A stretch of 38,934 nt of DNA. It comes from Anaerostipes sp. (GTDB lineage Bacteria; Bacillota; Clostridia; Lachnospirales; Lachnospiraceae). Within the stretch, counting starts at the first letter, position 1. Each line of letters opens with the position of its first letter. Positions 23,357 through 32,041 of the stretch are shown piece by piece. The notes under the pieces are model-generated. The model did not search any database. It was not told where the DNA came from and worked only from the letters and a program-made list of their open reading frames with translations. The translations under genes and the position numbers were made by a program. Where the stretch lies: contig JAQVEG010000025.1 in NCBI GenBank assembly GCA_028697725.1, forward strand, positions 1 through 38,934, written 5' to 3'.

Positions 23357-25984
23357 TTATTTACAGCTCTCTGATAATTTTTGATGTGCCTCTAACAAAT
23401 CAACGGTTAGCGGTTCTTTAAATACTGTAGACTTCTTTGATTGATTTGCTGCATCTGCTTTCTCTCCCTTATAAATTGTGTTTGGATAATATTTGATTAA
23501 ATCTTTTCTTCCTTTTTTGATAATACATTCTGCCATTTTCATTGCAAGTTTATTTGTTTTGTCTCCTTTATCAATCACTGCAACAGATTCTGTTAAAGTA
23601 AAGTTTCCTTCTGTTGGGTCAATATAGTCAATTGGAAGTCCATCTTTTTTATCAGCAACTGCCTGATGACGAAGTCCAAATCCAATGGCAACTTCACCTG
23701 CACGAACTTTTTTAATTGGTCCAGAACCTGATTCCTCTAAATGATCTCCTGCATTTTTGTAAATTCCCTTTAGAATTGTCTTAGTTTCACTTTCTCCATA
23801 TTCATTGATTAATGCTTGAATCATTAACCATGCTGTAGATGAACCTGTAATATCCGTCACCGAAATATGTCCTTTATATTCTGGTTTTGCAAGGTCTTTG
23901 ATTGATTTTGGCATAGTTAATTTATCTTTCTTCATTTCTTTGGTATTTATAATTAATGCACCTTCCTGTGCTGTAATTGGTGTGTAATAAGAAGGATACT
24001 GTGCAAGTGAATTTGTCTTAAAATCTAAATCTAAAAACATATGATTTTTCTCTTCGGCACTGCTGATATAGTAAGAACTCATAGTAATTAAATCAGCTTC
24101 AATATTAGATTTTTCAGCGGTTAATTTTCCACCAAGTTCTGATGTTCCAAAAGATTGGAAGATATATTTATCTTTATATCCATTTTCATCTAATGCTTTT
24201 TTCATTGCCTCCACTGCTTCATCATCTGCATTTGAATAGAATACAACCTTGTCATTTCCTTTCTTACTGCATCCTGTCATAACTCCACCAACTGCCATAA
24301 TCAGCGCAACAGCTGAAACTGCCAGTCTTTTCCCTAATTTTCTCATGTTAATTCTCCTTTTTTGTGTGTTTCTATGTGTAAGAAGGTAAACACCTCCTTT
24401 AGCAACTAAGTTTGTAAGTAAAATCAGCAGCGATAATACAAATATTTCATTAAATTTAGCATAATGCTGCAACTCTTTGATTTTCGTTGTAATAACCATT
24501 GTTCTTGCTCCAGTAATGAAAATAATAGCACTAACTGTAACCATGGCATTTACAAAATAATAGTTAAATACTTCTAAGATTGTTCCCCACGCATTTGGGG
24601 TAATAATTCTCACTAATGTTTTCAGCCAACTGTCTCCCATAAGTCTTGCTGTCGTCTCCCAAGAGCGATTCATTTTCTCCAGAGAACTTTTCATCATCAA
24701 AAATGGTGTAGAAAAGAAATGAATCACATTACATACGATGATAATAAGGAAGGTATTTTGAATGGATGTTCCAGTAAATGTTAATAAAAATGCGATTCCT
24801 AACACCATTCCCGGAATTGTATTTGTAATTAATGCAATTCCTTCTAAACATTTTTTCCATTTGGGGCTAATTTCACTTCTTGCTGTGACCAGTGCAGAAC
24901 CATAGACAACCAAAGTACCTACAACTGCTGTCATAATAGCTACAAACAGTGAGTTCTTGTATACTTCCAACAATGCAGTATCTGCAAACACTTCACTGAT
25001 ATGTACAGTGGTAAAACTAATTTCATATGGCCATTCTGCCACAAATGGAATGATAAACAATACTACAAAAATAGAAAGCATACAGGTTAAAATTATGATA
25101 GATGCAACTGACATTACCCCATCTCTTGCTTTATTTTTACGAAGTTCTACTACAGATATTTTGTTGTAACGAATGTTATATCTCTCCACATAAGTCAAAA
25201 CTCCAATACTAATCACCGATGGAAGTAACATCATAATGGCTACCACTGCTCCCTGGTTAAAGTTTGGAACACTTCCCAGCATTTCATTGTACAAAGTTCC
25301 TGCAATGACCTGAAACCGTCCTCCCACAGATGCAGGAATTCCATAGTCTGTAAAGCTTAAGAAAAAGCATTGTACAAGAGATGCAATTAAAGTTCCCCAC
25401 ATAGGTCTTAAAATAGTATTTAAGAACGTGCGTAATGGTTTATCTCCCATGACTTTTGATACAATAATAAATTTTTTGTCAATATAGCGCATTGTATTAT
25501 GCAGCAACAAAAATGATATTGGCAGTGTATAAATCACGTACCCAATGAGCAGTCCATTGATTCCATATATGTCAAAGAGCTGGTGATGAAATACCTTTGT
25601 TAAAAATCCTTGTTTTCCAAAAGAATAAATAATTGCAAATCCATAAGTAATGGTAGGCAGTAACATTGGAAGCACTGCTAATGTAGAAATTACTTTCTTA
25701 AAGGCAGGATGTACATTGGTGTAATTGATGGTATATGCCAGCACAAATGCCAATACCGTTGTAATTACTGCACTTAAAATAGAAACCCCTATACTGTTTC
25801 TAAACGCAGTAAAAAAATTATGATTCCATAAAATATTTTTGAAAAATTCTCCTGTAAATCCTTGTTCCCCAACACAGGCTTTATAAACAATCATCACCAC
25901 TGGAACGAACAAAAAGAATAGGAACAATGCGATGGTAAATAAATAGATTGCTTTTACTTCTTTCTTTTCTCTCATTTGATTCAC
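23357..25984 (-). CDS. AEP ABC transporter permease joined in frame to the substrate-binding lipoprotein
   Basis: One open frame of 875 codons. Residues 1-546 form a double-length permease of about 12 membrane segments with two EAA loops (MGDKPLRTFLNTILRP and MGDSWLKTLVRIITP), like PhnV/FbpB. From residue 547 (ATG at 24346) follows a complete periplasmic-binding-type lipoprotein: signal peptide, lipobox VMTGC, then an extracellular solute-binding domain (VVFYSNADDEAV, DITGSSTAWLMIQ, GPIKKVRAGEVAIGFGLRHQA). The junction THRNTQKRRIN-MRKLG runs through what looks like the ribosome site of the second gene. The frame opens with GTG at 25984, which overlaps the ATPase stop (GTGA). Importing 2-aminoethylphosphonate is inferred from the operon. 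Confidence 0.82.
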   Translation of the reverse strand: MNQMREKKEVKAIYLFTIALFLFFLFVPVVMIVYKACVGEQGFTGEFFKNILWNHNFFTAFRNSIGVSILSAVITTVLAFVLAYTINYTNVHPAFKKVISTLAVLPMLLPTITYGFAIIYSFGKQGFLTKVFHHQLFDIYGINGLLIGYVIYTLPISFLLLHNTMRYIDKKFIIVSKVMGDKPLRTFLNTILRPMWGTLIASLVQCFFLSFTDYGIPASVGGRFQVIAGTLYNEMLGSVPNFNQGAVVAIMMLLPSVISIGVLTYVERYNIRYNKISVVELRKNKARDGVMSVASIIILTCMLSIFVVLFIIPFVAEWPYEISFTTVHISEVFADTALLEVYKNSLFVAIMTAVVGTLVVYGSALVTARSEISPKWKKCLEGIALITNTIPGMVLGIAFLLTFTGTSIQNTFLIIIVCNVIHFFSTPFLMMKSSLEKMNRSWETTARLMGDSWLKTLVRIITPNAWGTILEVFNYYFVNAMVTVSAIIFITGARTMVITTKIKELQHYAKFNEIFVLSLLILLTNLVAKGGVYLLTHRNTQKRRINMRKLGKRLAVSAVALIMAVGGVMTGCSKKGNDKVVFYSNADDEAVEAMKKALDENGYKDKYIFQSFGTSELGGKLTAEKSNIEADLITMSSYYISSAEEKNHMFLDLDFKTNSLAQYPSYYTPITAQEGALIINTKEMKKDKLTMPKSIKDLAKPEYKGHISVTDITGSSTAWLMIQALINEYGESETKTILKGIYKNAGDHLEESGSGPIKKVRAGEVAIGFGLRHQAVADKKDGLPIDYIDPTEGNFTLTESVAVIDKGDKTNKLAMKMAECIIKKGRKDLIKYYPNTIYKGEKADAANQSKKSTVFKEPLTVDLLEAHQKLSESCK
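24347..24362 (-). promoter_or_regulatory. Internal ribosome site before the binding-protein part
   Basis: AAAGGAGAATTAAC directly before the ATG at 24346, with ideal spacing. It would allow the lipoprotein (329 residues, 23357-24346) to be made separately from the fusion, in larger amounts as transporters usually need. Confidence 0.65.
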
Positions 25985-26751
25985 CCGACTTTTTCTTCTT
26001 CTAACATTTTTTCACGAAATAAAGAATAAATATTACTTCGCTTGATTTCTAGCTGATTCAAAATAAATTCCTCTACAAAAGAATCTGCTGGTGTCATAAT
26101 TATTTCCTTTGGAGTTCCATATTGTGCAATTCCTCCCTGATTGATAATCAACACTTTATCAGATAATGTAAGTGCCTCCTCTGGGTCATGGGTTACAATA
26201 ATTGTAGTCAAATGATATTCCTTGGCAATGGTCTTAATTCTATCCTTTATTGATTCTTTAATTACTCCGTCTAAGGCACTTAATGGTTCATCTAACAGTA
26301 AAATCTTAGGACTCATTACCATAGTTCTTGCCAGAGCAACCCTCTGCTTTTGTCCACCTGATAACTGTTCAATCTTCTTATCTAAATGTTCTCTTAATCC
26401 TAATAAATCAATAAGGTCATCCACTTCTTCTTTTGTGGAAATTCCCGGCTTGTTGCGAAGTCCGTATACAATATTTTCGTATGCATTTAAATTTGGAAAC
26501 AATGCATAGTCCTGAAAAACAATATTAAATCCTCTCTCTTCCATTGGAACTTTTGTAATGTCTTTTTCTTGAAAAGAAAGTATTCCACTATCAATATCGG
26601 TGATTCCTAAGATTAAGTTTAATAATGTTGTCTTTCCACTTCCTGATGGTCCCAAAATAGAAACGATTTCTCCTTCTTCTATATCAAGGCTAATTTCGTC
26701 TAATATGTTTTTTCCATCAAAGGATTTTGTAATCTTGTCTAGCTTTAGCAT
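25981..26751 (-). CDS. AEP ABC transporter ATP-binding protein
   Basis: 256 residues from the ATG at 26751 (GGAG ribosome site; the longer frame is leader). Walker A GPSGSGKTT, Q-loop FQDYALFPN, signature LSGGQKQR, Walker B ILLLDEPLSALD and switch His THDPEEA are all intact. It belongs to the PhnT/FbpC/PotA-like group and powers import through the adjacent permease. First gene of the AEP operon; its stop overlaps the permease start. Confidence 0.9.
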   Translation of the reverse strand: MLKLDKITKSFDGKNILDEISLDIEEGEIVSILGPSGSGKTTLLNLILGITDIDSGILSFQEKDITKVPMEERGFNIVFQDYALFPNLNAYENIVYGLRNKPGISTKEEVDDLIDLLGLREHLDKKIEQLSGGQKQRVALARTMVMSPKILLLDEPLSALDGVIKESIKDRIKTIAKEYHLTTIIVTHDPEEALTLSDKVLIINQGGIAQYGTPKEIIMTPADSFVEEFILNQLEIKRSNIYSLFREKMLEEEKVG

Positions 26752-26818
26752 ATTTTTCTCCTTCTTTACTTTTTTGATTTTATCTTTACACTCGTATTTG
26801 TCTTCTTGGAACAATCCC

Positions 26819-26847
26819 ATACTACAGACATTTCCCCACGAAAACAA
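26819..26847 (-). promoter_or_regulatory. Candidate promoter of the AEP operon
   Basis: Minus strand TTGTTT (26842-26847), 17-base spacer, TAGTAT (26819-26824), about 60 bases downstream of the RpiR terminator. Confidence 0.5.
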
Positions 26848-26883
26848 TCAAATCAAAATTAAAAAATGTTAAATCAAAAGCAA

Positions 26884-26928
26884 GAAAAAAGAGCTATTTT
26901 ATGTAGAAATTCTACATAAAATAGCTCT
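26884..26928 (-). terminator. Terminator of the RpiR gene, 19-bp perfect stem
   Basis: 26890-26908 and 26910-26928 are exact reverse complements around one base. On the minus strand the stem ends in six T. The top of the hairpin is the TGTAG-N5-CTACA motif also found before the regulator gene. Confidence 0.85.
26902..26916. promoter_or_regulatory. TGTAG-N5-CTACA dyad, site 1 (upstream of AEP operon)
   Basis: Proposed binding site of the RpiR-type regulator, about 55 bases upstream of the operon's -35 box and embedded in the terminator hairpin. The identical half-sites and spacing recur at 27820-27834. Confidence 0.5.
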
Positions 26929-26939
26929 CCTTAATATAA

Positions 26940-27809
26940 TTAACGATGATATGCCTGCGATGTAATTAATTGGCTGTTTTCATCTAAACGCTTTGTATAA
27001 GTTTCATAATCACTAAGCAAAATCCCCATAAAAATCATATCGACTACAGCTAACTGTGTGGATCTTGAAAAAATTGCATTTCCATATAAAAACTGCTCAT
27101 TGGAAAGACATATGGTAATATCTGCGTACTTACTTAATAATGTCTGGTCATAGTTGGTAATAATAATCGTTGTAGCTCCAGCTTTTTTTGCCTGTTTCAT
27201 AACATCTACTGTATTTTTAGAATATCCTGTATAAGATACTCCCACTGCCACATCCTCTTTTCCCAAGGCATTTGCACTAATATTCTGCAAATAAAAATCA
27301 CCATATTGTTTACAGTTTATCCCCAGATATAATAGCTTTGTAGTCAAGTCTTCCACAGTTGTCGAGGAGTTCTCCACCCCATATACTGCAACTGTCCTTG
27401 CTCTCACAATTGCCTTCACTGCCAATTCTAACTGCCCTACATCAATGCTCTTTAGAGACTCGTTTAGAAGCTGGGTTGTCTTTGTAATTACTTTTGCCGG
27501 AATATCTTCCATCTTATCTTCACTTGAAATGGGAAATCCATAAAGAGACGGCTTTTTATCCTTTTCCATACTCTTATGTACTCGTTCCTTTGTCAATGCA
27601 AGTTTCAATTCCTTATAATTCTCAAGACCAATTCCTTTTGCAAAACGCATCACCGTTGGCTGGCTCACTTCTGCGTTCCTTGCCAGTTGGGATATAGACA
27701 TCTGTTCAATATCCCCATCATTAGACAGAAGATACTCTGCCACCTTTTGTTCTGACTTTCTAAGCTTGCTGTAATTCTTTTTTATAATGAATGTAATTGA
27801 TTCTTCCAC
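26940..27809 (-). CDS. RpiR/MurR-family regulator of the AEP operon
   Basis: 289 residues. N-terminal RpiR HTH (LRKSEQKVAEYLLSN, ISQLARNAEVSQPTVMRFAK, about 16-60) and C-terminal SIS domain (VAVYGVENSSTTVEDLTTKL, VGVSYTGYSKNTVDVMKQAKKAGATTI) that normally senses a phosphosugar or related phosphate compound. The start is a GTG at 27809, 4 bases after AGGAGG. Same strand and directly upstream of the AEP transporter, so it likely senses an AEP breakdown intermediate. Confidence 0.85.
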   Translation of the reverse strand: MEESITFIIKKNYSKLRKSEQKVAEYLLSNDGDIEQMSISQLARNAEVSQPTVMRFAKGIGLENYKELKLALTKERVHKSMEKDKKPSLYGFPISSEDKMEDIPAKVITKTTQLLNESLKSIDVGQLELAVKAIVRARTVAVYGVENSSTTVEDLTTKLLYLGINCKQYGDFYLQNISANALGKEDVAVGVSYTGYSKNTVDVMKQAKKAGATTIIITNYDQTLLSKYADITICLSNEQFLYGNAIFSRSTQLAVVDMIFMGILLSDYETYTKRLDENSQLITSQAYHR

Positions 27810-27819
27810 GATTCCTCCT

Positions 27820-27834
27820 TGTAGTTTTTCTACA
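27820..27834. promoter_or_regulatory. TGTAG-N5-CTACA dyad, site 2 (upstream of rpiR-type gene)
   Basis: TGTAGTTTTTCTACA touches the ribosome site of the regulator gene, so binding there would give autoregulation. Confidence 0.5.
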
Positions 27835-27922
27835 AAAAAATAGAAAGTATATATATTTTCACTGTTAAAAATATTTTACCTTCTATCATTTTATCAAAAA
27901 AGCAAAGAGATGAAAACTTATT

Positions 27923-28786
27923 TTATTTCATGGTTTCATAATGTTTCCCTGTCTCTGTCATTGCAAGTCCTCCCTGACTAGTTTCTTTATACGCACAAGG
28001 CATCGCTTCTCCAATTTCCGCCATGGCATCAATAACTTCATCAAACGGAACTTTGCTTTCCACTCCTGCGATTGCCAAATCAGTACTTGTAATGGCATTA
28101 ACTGCCCCAATTACATTTCTTTTAACACATGGAACTTCTACTAATCCCCCAATGGGATCACAAACCAATCCTAATAGTCCTTTTAATGCAAATGCTCCAC
28201 TATGACAGATTTGTGTTGCTGTTCCATCTCTTAAAACTGCAATCGCACCAGCTGCCATTGCACTGGCAGAACCAATCTCTGCTTGGCAGCCTCCCTTTGC
28301 TCCAGAGATACTGGCACGATTGGAAATCACATCTCCAATCCCTGCCGCCATATAAAGAGCATGGGTTATTTCCTCCTTTGTAGGATGATAAAAAGCATCA
28401 TAAGCTAGAAGAACAGAAGATAACACTCCACAAGATCCAGCGGTTGGTGCTGCTACAATTCGCTTCATACAAGCATTGGATTCTCCCATTTTTATAGCAC
28501 CCTCCATGACTTTACTAATAAAATCACCAGATATCATAATTCCTTTTTGAATTGCCTGCTGGATTTTGGATCCATCTCCACCAGATAATCCGCTTAAAGA
28601 CCTTTGATTTCCGTTGTAAGATTTATCTGCTTCCTTCATCGCTTCAAACAAAGAATACATTTGTTCCATAGATTCTTCTTTCTTAACTTGACGTTCTAAC
28701 ATATCTTCTTTTCTAATAATTTCCCAAAGAGTACACGACTCCTCTCCTGCCCGCTGTATCATATCTTTCATTGATGTAAAACTCAT
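27923..28786 (-). CDS. sdaAA: L-serine dehydratase, iron-sulfur-dependent, alpha subunit
   Basis: 287 residues. Family strings with the cluster cysteines are present: SNACMKRIVAAPTAGSCGVL, GAKGGCQAEIGSASAMAAGA, VCDPIGGLVEVPC and NAITSTDLAIAG. With the beta subunit it deaminates serine to pyruvate and ammonia in the cytosol through an oxygen-sensitive 4Fe-4S cluster. Its ATG overlaps the stop of the beta-subunit gene by 4 bases. Confidence 0.95.
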   Translation of the reverse strand: MSFTSMKDMIQRAGEESCTLWEIIRKEDMLERQVKKEESMEQMYSLFEAMKEADKSYNGNQRSLSGLSGGDGSKIQQAIQKGIMISGDFISKVMEGAIKMGESNACMKRIVAAPTAGSCGVLSSVLLAYDAFYHPTKEEITHALYMAAGIGDVISNRASISGAKGGCQAEIGSASAMAAGAIAVLRDGTATQICHSGAFALKGLLGLVCDPIGGLVEVPCVKRNVIGAVNAITSTDLAIAGVESKVPFDEVIDAMAEIGEAMPCAYKETSQGGLAMTETGKHYETMK

Positions 28787-29457
28787 TCTTCTTCACCTCC
28801 GACTTTCGATAAATATGTTACCTTCTGTAATCCACTTAAAGTTTCAAGCCATTTTACAGATTCCATAGGGATTTCCTGATCGCATTCTAAAATCATCACT
28901 GCATTTCCACCCACATAATCTCGATATAACTGCATGGTGGCAATATTAATTGACTTTTGCCACAACATAGAAGTCACTTCTGCTACATGCCCTGGCTGGT
29001 CATCATTGTGCACCACCAAAGTGGGATAATCTCCAGAAAAATTCGCCTCCAGTCCATCCATGGTACAAATTTTAATGCTGCCGCCACCAAGAGAGGCTGC
29101 AACTACAGAAAGCTCTCTTCCCGAAATACTTTCCATATGGACTTCTACACTATTTGGATGTGCATTTTTCAGGTGCGCTTCTCCAAAAGAAATTTTGATT
29201 CCCTGTTTTTGTGCTAACTTAAAACTCTCTGGAATGTGAATATTATCTGGGTTCATTCCCAGTAATCCTGCAACAATTGCCTTATCTGTTCCATGTCCTT
29301 TTCCCGTTGCAAGAAAAGATCCATACAATAAAATCTCTGCTTTTTTCAGTGGTTCTCCAAGAAGTTCCCTTGAAACTTTCCCTATTTTCACTGCTCCTGC
29401 TGTATGAGAACTAGATGGTCCTACCATGACTGGTCCCACAATATCAAATATACCCAT
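28783..29457 (-). CDS. sdaAB: L-serine dehydratase, iron-sulfur-dependent, beta subunit
   Basis: 224 residues from the ATG at 29457 (AAGGAG upstream). Begins with the typical GIFDIVGPVMVGPSSSHTAGA; the C-terminal third is an ACT-like domain (LVVHNDDQPGHVAEVTSML) that may bind serine. First gene of the two-gene operon. Confidence 0.94.
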   Translation of the reverse strand: MGIFDIVGPVMVGPSSSHTAGAVKIGKVSRELLGEPLKKAEILLYGSFLATGKGHGTDKAIVAGLLGMNPDNIHIPESFKLAQKQGIKISFGEAHLKNAHPNSVEVHMESISGRELSVVAASLGGGSIKICTMDGLEANFSGDYPTLVVHNDDQPGHVAEVTSMLWQKSINIATMQLYRDYVGGNAVMILECDQEIPMESVKWLETLSGLQKVTYLSKVGGEEE

Positions 29458-29489
29458 ATGCCACTCCTTTTGTGTATCCAACAATAAAA

Positions 29490-29537
29490 AGAAAAAGACA
29501 AAGAATAACCTCTTTCAAAGGCTAGTCTTTGTCTTTT
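29490..29537 (-). terminator. Terminator of the codB-codA-pucR operon
   Basis: 12-bp stem AAAAGACAAAGA (29493-29504) with TCTTTGTCTTTT (29526-29537), T-rich on the minus-strand side. Confidence 0.7.
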
Positions 29538-29557
29538 CTGTTCCTATTATACCAAAG

Positions 29558-30757
29558 CTAATGTAAAAAATCAAAGATTATCACTGCATTATATAACTCA
29601 AGAACTTCAAATGCATTCTGAAATGATTTTTCTGTAATTTTTTCTATGTTATGTACCCGGTACTTAATCGTATTTCGATGGGTATACATTAGCTCTGAAG
29701 TTTTTTGAATATTACATTGGTTCTCCAAATAAATTCGCAAGGTATCTAGTAAATTTGTATGATTTTCTTTGTCATATGCTATAAGTCCACCTAACATTTC
29801 ATCACAATATGTTTCTAATAAATCATTATAATCCATGGACAACAGTAGATTGTATAAACCCAAATGCTGATACCATAATACTTCCCTATCTTTTTTGATT
29901 TTTTCGGCTGCCATAATGCACTTTGATGCATCTTGAAAACTTTTTTGCAAATCCTCTAATTGATGATATAAATTTCCAACACCTATATAGAAGTTCCAGC
30001 CTTTCATTTCTGTTATAAGATATTGTTTGATTTTTTCAAACAGCACACAGATTATTTCTTCTGATTCTTCTATATATTTCATCATACCCACAAGATTGTT
30101 GCTATAATTTGATAACAATACTTGGTATCGATTTTCGTTAAAAATTGACATAATCTTACGACTCATATCCTGAATTTGTTCTTTTGGGATATGAAGGTTT
30201 TGATCTTTTTTCGTATCCTCTCTAAAAAAATGAATGACAAAAATTTGCTGTGGAGGACTCATGTCATATCCTATCATCCGACTTTTAACCATGAGAGAAT
30301 GCACATCAATATTATTTCCAAAAATAATACTTGCAAGCAAATCCTCCCTATCATTATCCATTTTTTCATGATATGCAATGGCATGCCCCATTTCTTCAAA
30401 TACATCTACCAAAGGAACATCATTTCCAGGTATAATCATTAGCGGAAATTCTTCTACATTTGACAACCTTAAAACACTCTTTGGAATTTTATTTACATAT
30501 TCTTCTCCTACGAGTAATAATGCACCTGTAACTTTGTTATCAATCGCATCCTGCATCATTTTCATTAAATCAAATTGTGGGGACTGAATAATGGGCGTGC
30601 TTACAATTAACAGTTCCTGCCCATGAATCCATTTAGAAAAATCCATAGTTTCAGCCTTATATGCCCACCTAATTCCATGATGAAGTCCACTTTTTCCAGA
30701 TATTAATTTGGCTCTTGCCATGGTTGGTAAGGCAAGCAAATCTTTACACTGAAACAT
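29558..30757 (-). CDS. PucR-family transcriptional regulator
   Basis: 399 residues: N-terminal PucR domain (about 8-120, ETMDFSKWIHGQELLIVST), a GGDEF-like central part, and a C-terminal HTH_30 (LLDTLRIYLENQCNIQKTSE, MYTHRNTIKYRVHNIEKIT). PucR proteins control purine or nitrogen catabolic genes. It follows codA by 23 bases, so it probably regulates the cytosine genes. Confidence 0.88.
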   Translation of the reverse strand: MFQCKDLLALPTMARAKLISGKSGLHHGIRWAYKAETMDFSKWIHGQELLIVSTPIIQSPQFDLMKMMQDAIDNKVTGALLLVGEEYVNKIPKSVLRLSNVEEFPLMIIPGNDVPLVDVFEEMGHAIAYHEKMDNDREDLLASIIFGNNIDVHSLMVKSRMIGYDMSPPQQIFVIHFFREDTKKDQNLHIPKEQIQDMSRKIMSIFNENRYQVLLSNYSNNLVGMMKYIEESEEIICVLFEKIKQYLITEMKGWNFYIGVGNLYHQLEDLQKSFQDASKCIMAAEKIKKDREVLWYQHLGLYNLLLSMDYNDLLETYCDEMLGGLIAYDKENHTNLLDTLRIYLENQCNIQKTSELMYTHRNTIKYRVHNIEKITEKSFQNAFEVLELYNAVIIFDFLH

Positions 30758-30780
30758 ATCTTTCTCCCCTTCTTATAATA

Positions 30781-32028
30781 CTATCTCATGAAAATCGAAT
30801 TCTGTTGTTTCATTTTAGCCGGTTCCATTTCAAATAAATATTCACCTCTATGAATGGACATTAACGTTCCTGCTCTTTGTGCAATGGCATCAAATTCATT
30901 TTTTGCATCAAGCACAATAAAATTTGCATCTTTTCCTTCTTCAATTCCATATGTATGTTCTAAATTCATTGCTTTTGCTCCATTGATGGTAACAAAATCC
31001 AGTGCATTTTCAATATTCTCTGGAGAAATCATCTGTGCAATATGAAGCCCATGGTCAAGAATATGAATCATGCTTCCTGTTCCCAAAGGATACCATGGAT
31101 CAGACATTGAATCTTGGGCAAAGCATACATTAATTCCCTCTTCATGCAATTCCTTAACCCTTGTAATTCCTCTTCGTTTCGGATAAGTATCCTGTCTTCC
31201 TTGTAAGAAAATATTCTCTGTTGGACATGATACAAAATTAATTCCAGAACGTTTTAATAATTTCATCATTCGATATGCATAACTATTATCTGCTGAACCA
31301 AAAGAACATGTATGACTCGCTGTCGTCTTGTTTCCAATTCCCTCAATTAGTACAAGAGCATTTAACAATTCCAAAAACCGACTTTGCACGTCATCTGTTT
31401 CATCACAATGAACATCAATTAATCGGTCATATTTTACAGCCAGTTCTACAATCTTATGAATTGATTTTTCTCCAAATTCTCTTGCTAATTCATAATGTGG
31501 AATTCCTCCCACACAGTCTGCTCCCATTTTCATGGCTTCTTCCATAAGTTCATCTCCACGAGGATATGCATAAATTCCTTCTTGTGGAAATGCAACCAAC
31601 TGAAGCTCTACAACATCTTTTACTTCTTCTTTTACTTCTAACAAAGCCTTTAATGCTGTTAAGTTTGGCTCTGTCACATCCACATGCGTTCTAATATATT
31701 GAACTCCATGCTTCATCTCACTTTGAATCCCTCTGATTGCCCGACTTTTTACCTCTTCTATGCTTAAATGTTCCTTTTGTTCACTCCATCTTTGAATCCC
31801 TTCAAATAAAGTCCCACTTCCATTTTGAGTCCCAAGATTTGCAGTGTAAACATAATCCAAATGCATGTGTGGATCCACGTATGGAGGAATTACTATATTT
31901 CCTTCTAAATCAATGATCTCACATTCTGCTTCTATTTTCGGTGCTATTTTTTCAAACATTCCATCTTTTACGAGAATTTCAACAGGTGTCTTACATCCTT
32001 TTCTTCTAACATTGATAAATTTCTTCAT
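30781..32028 (-). CDS. codA: Cytosine deaminase (amidohydrolase family)
   Basis: 415 residues. Metal and catalytic residues of the CodA group are visible: DPHMHLDYVY (HxH), HVDVTEPN, DVHCDETDD, ASHTCSF and FAQDSMSDPWYPLG. It converts cytosine to uracil and ammonia; related enzymes act on isoguanine or creatinine, so substrate is supported mainly by the adjacent cytosine permease. AGGAGG before the ATG; 13 bases after codB. Confidence 0.87.
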   Translation of the reverse strand: MKKFINVRRKGCKTPVEILVKDGMFEKIAPKIEAECEIIDLEGNIVIPPYVDPHMHLDYVYTANLGTQNGSGTLFEGIQRWSEQKEHLSIEEVKSRAIRGIQSEMKHGVQYIRTHVDVTEPNLTALKALLEVKEEVKDVVELQLVAFPQEGIYAYPRGDELMEEAMKMGADCVGGIPHYELAREFGEKSIHKIVELAVKYDRLIDVHCDETDDVQSRFLELLNALVLIEGIGNKTTASHTCSFGSADNSYAYRMMKLLKRSGINFVSCPTENIFLQGRQDTYPKRRGITRVKELHEEGINVCFAQDSMSDPWYPLGTGSMIHILDHGLHIAQMISPENIENALDFVTINGAKAMNLEHTYGIEEGKDANFIVLDAKNEFDAIAQRAGTLMSIHRGEYLFEMEPAKMKQQNSIFMR

Positions 32029-32041
32029 AGCTTCCTCCTTT

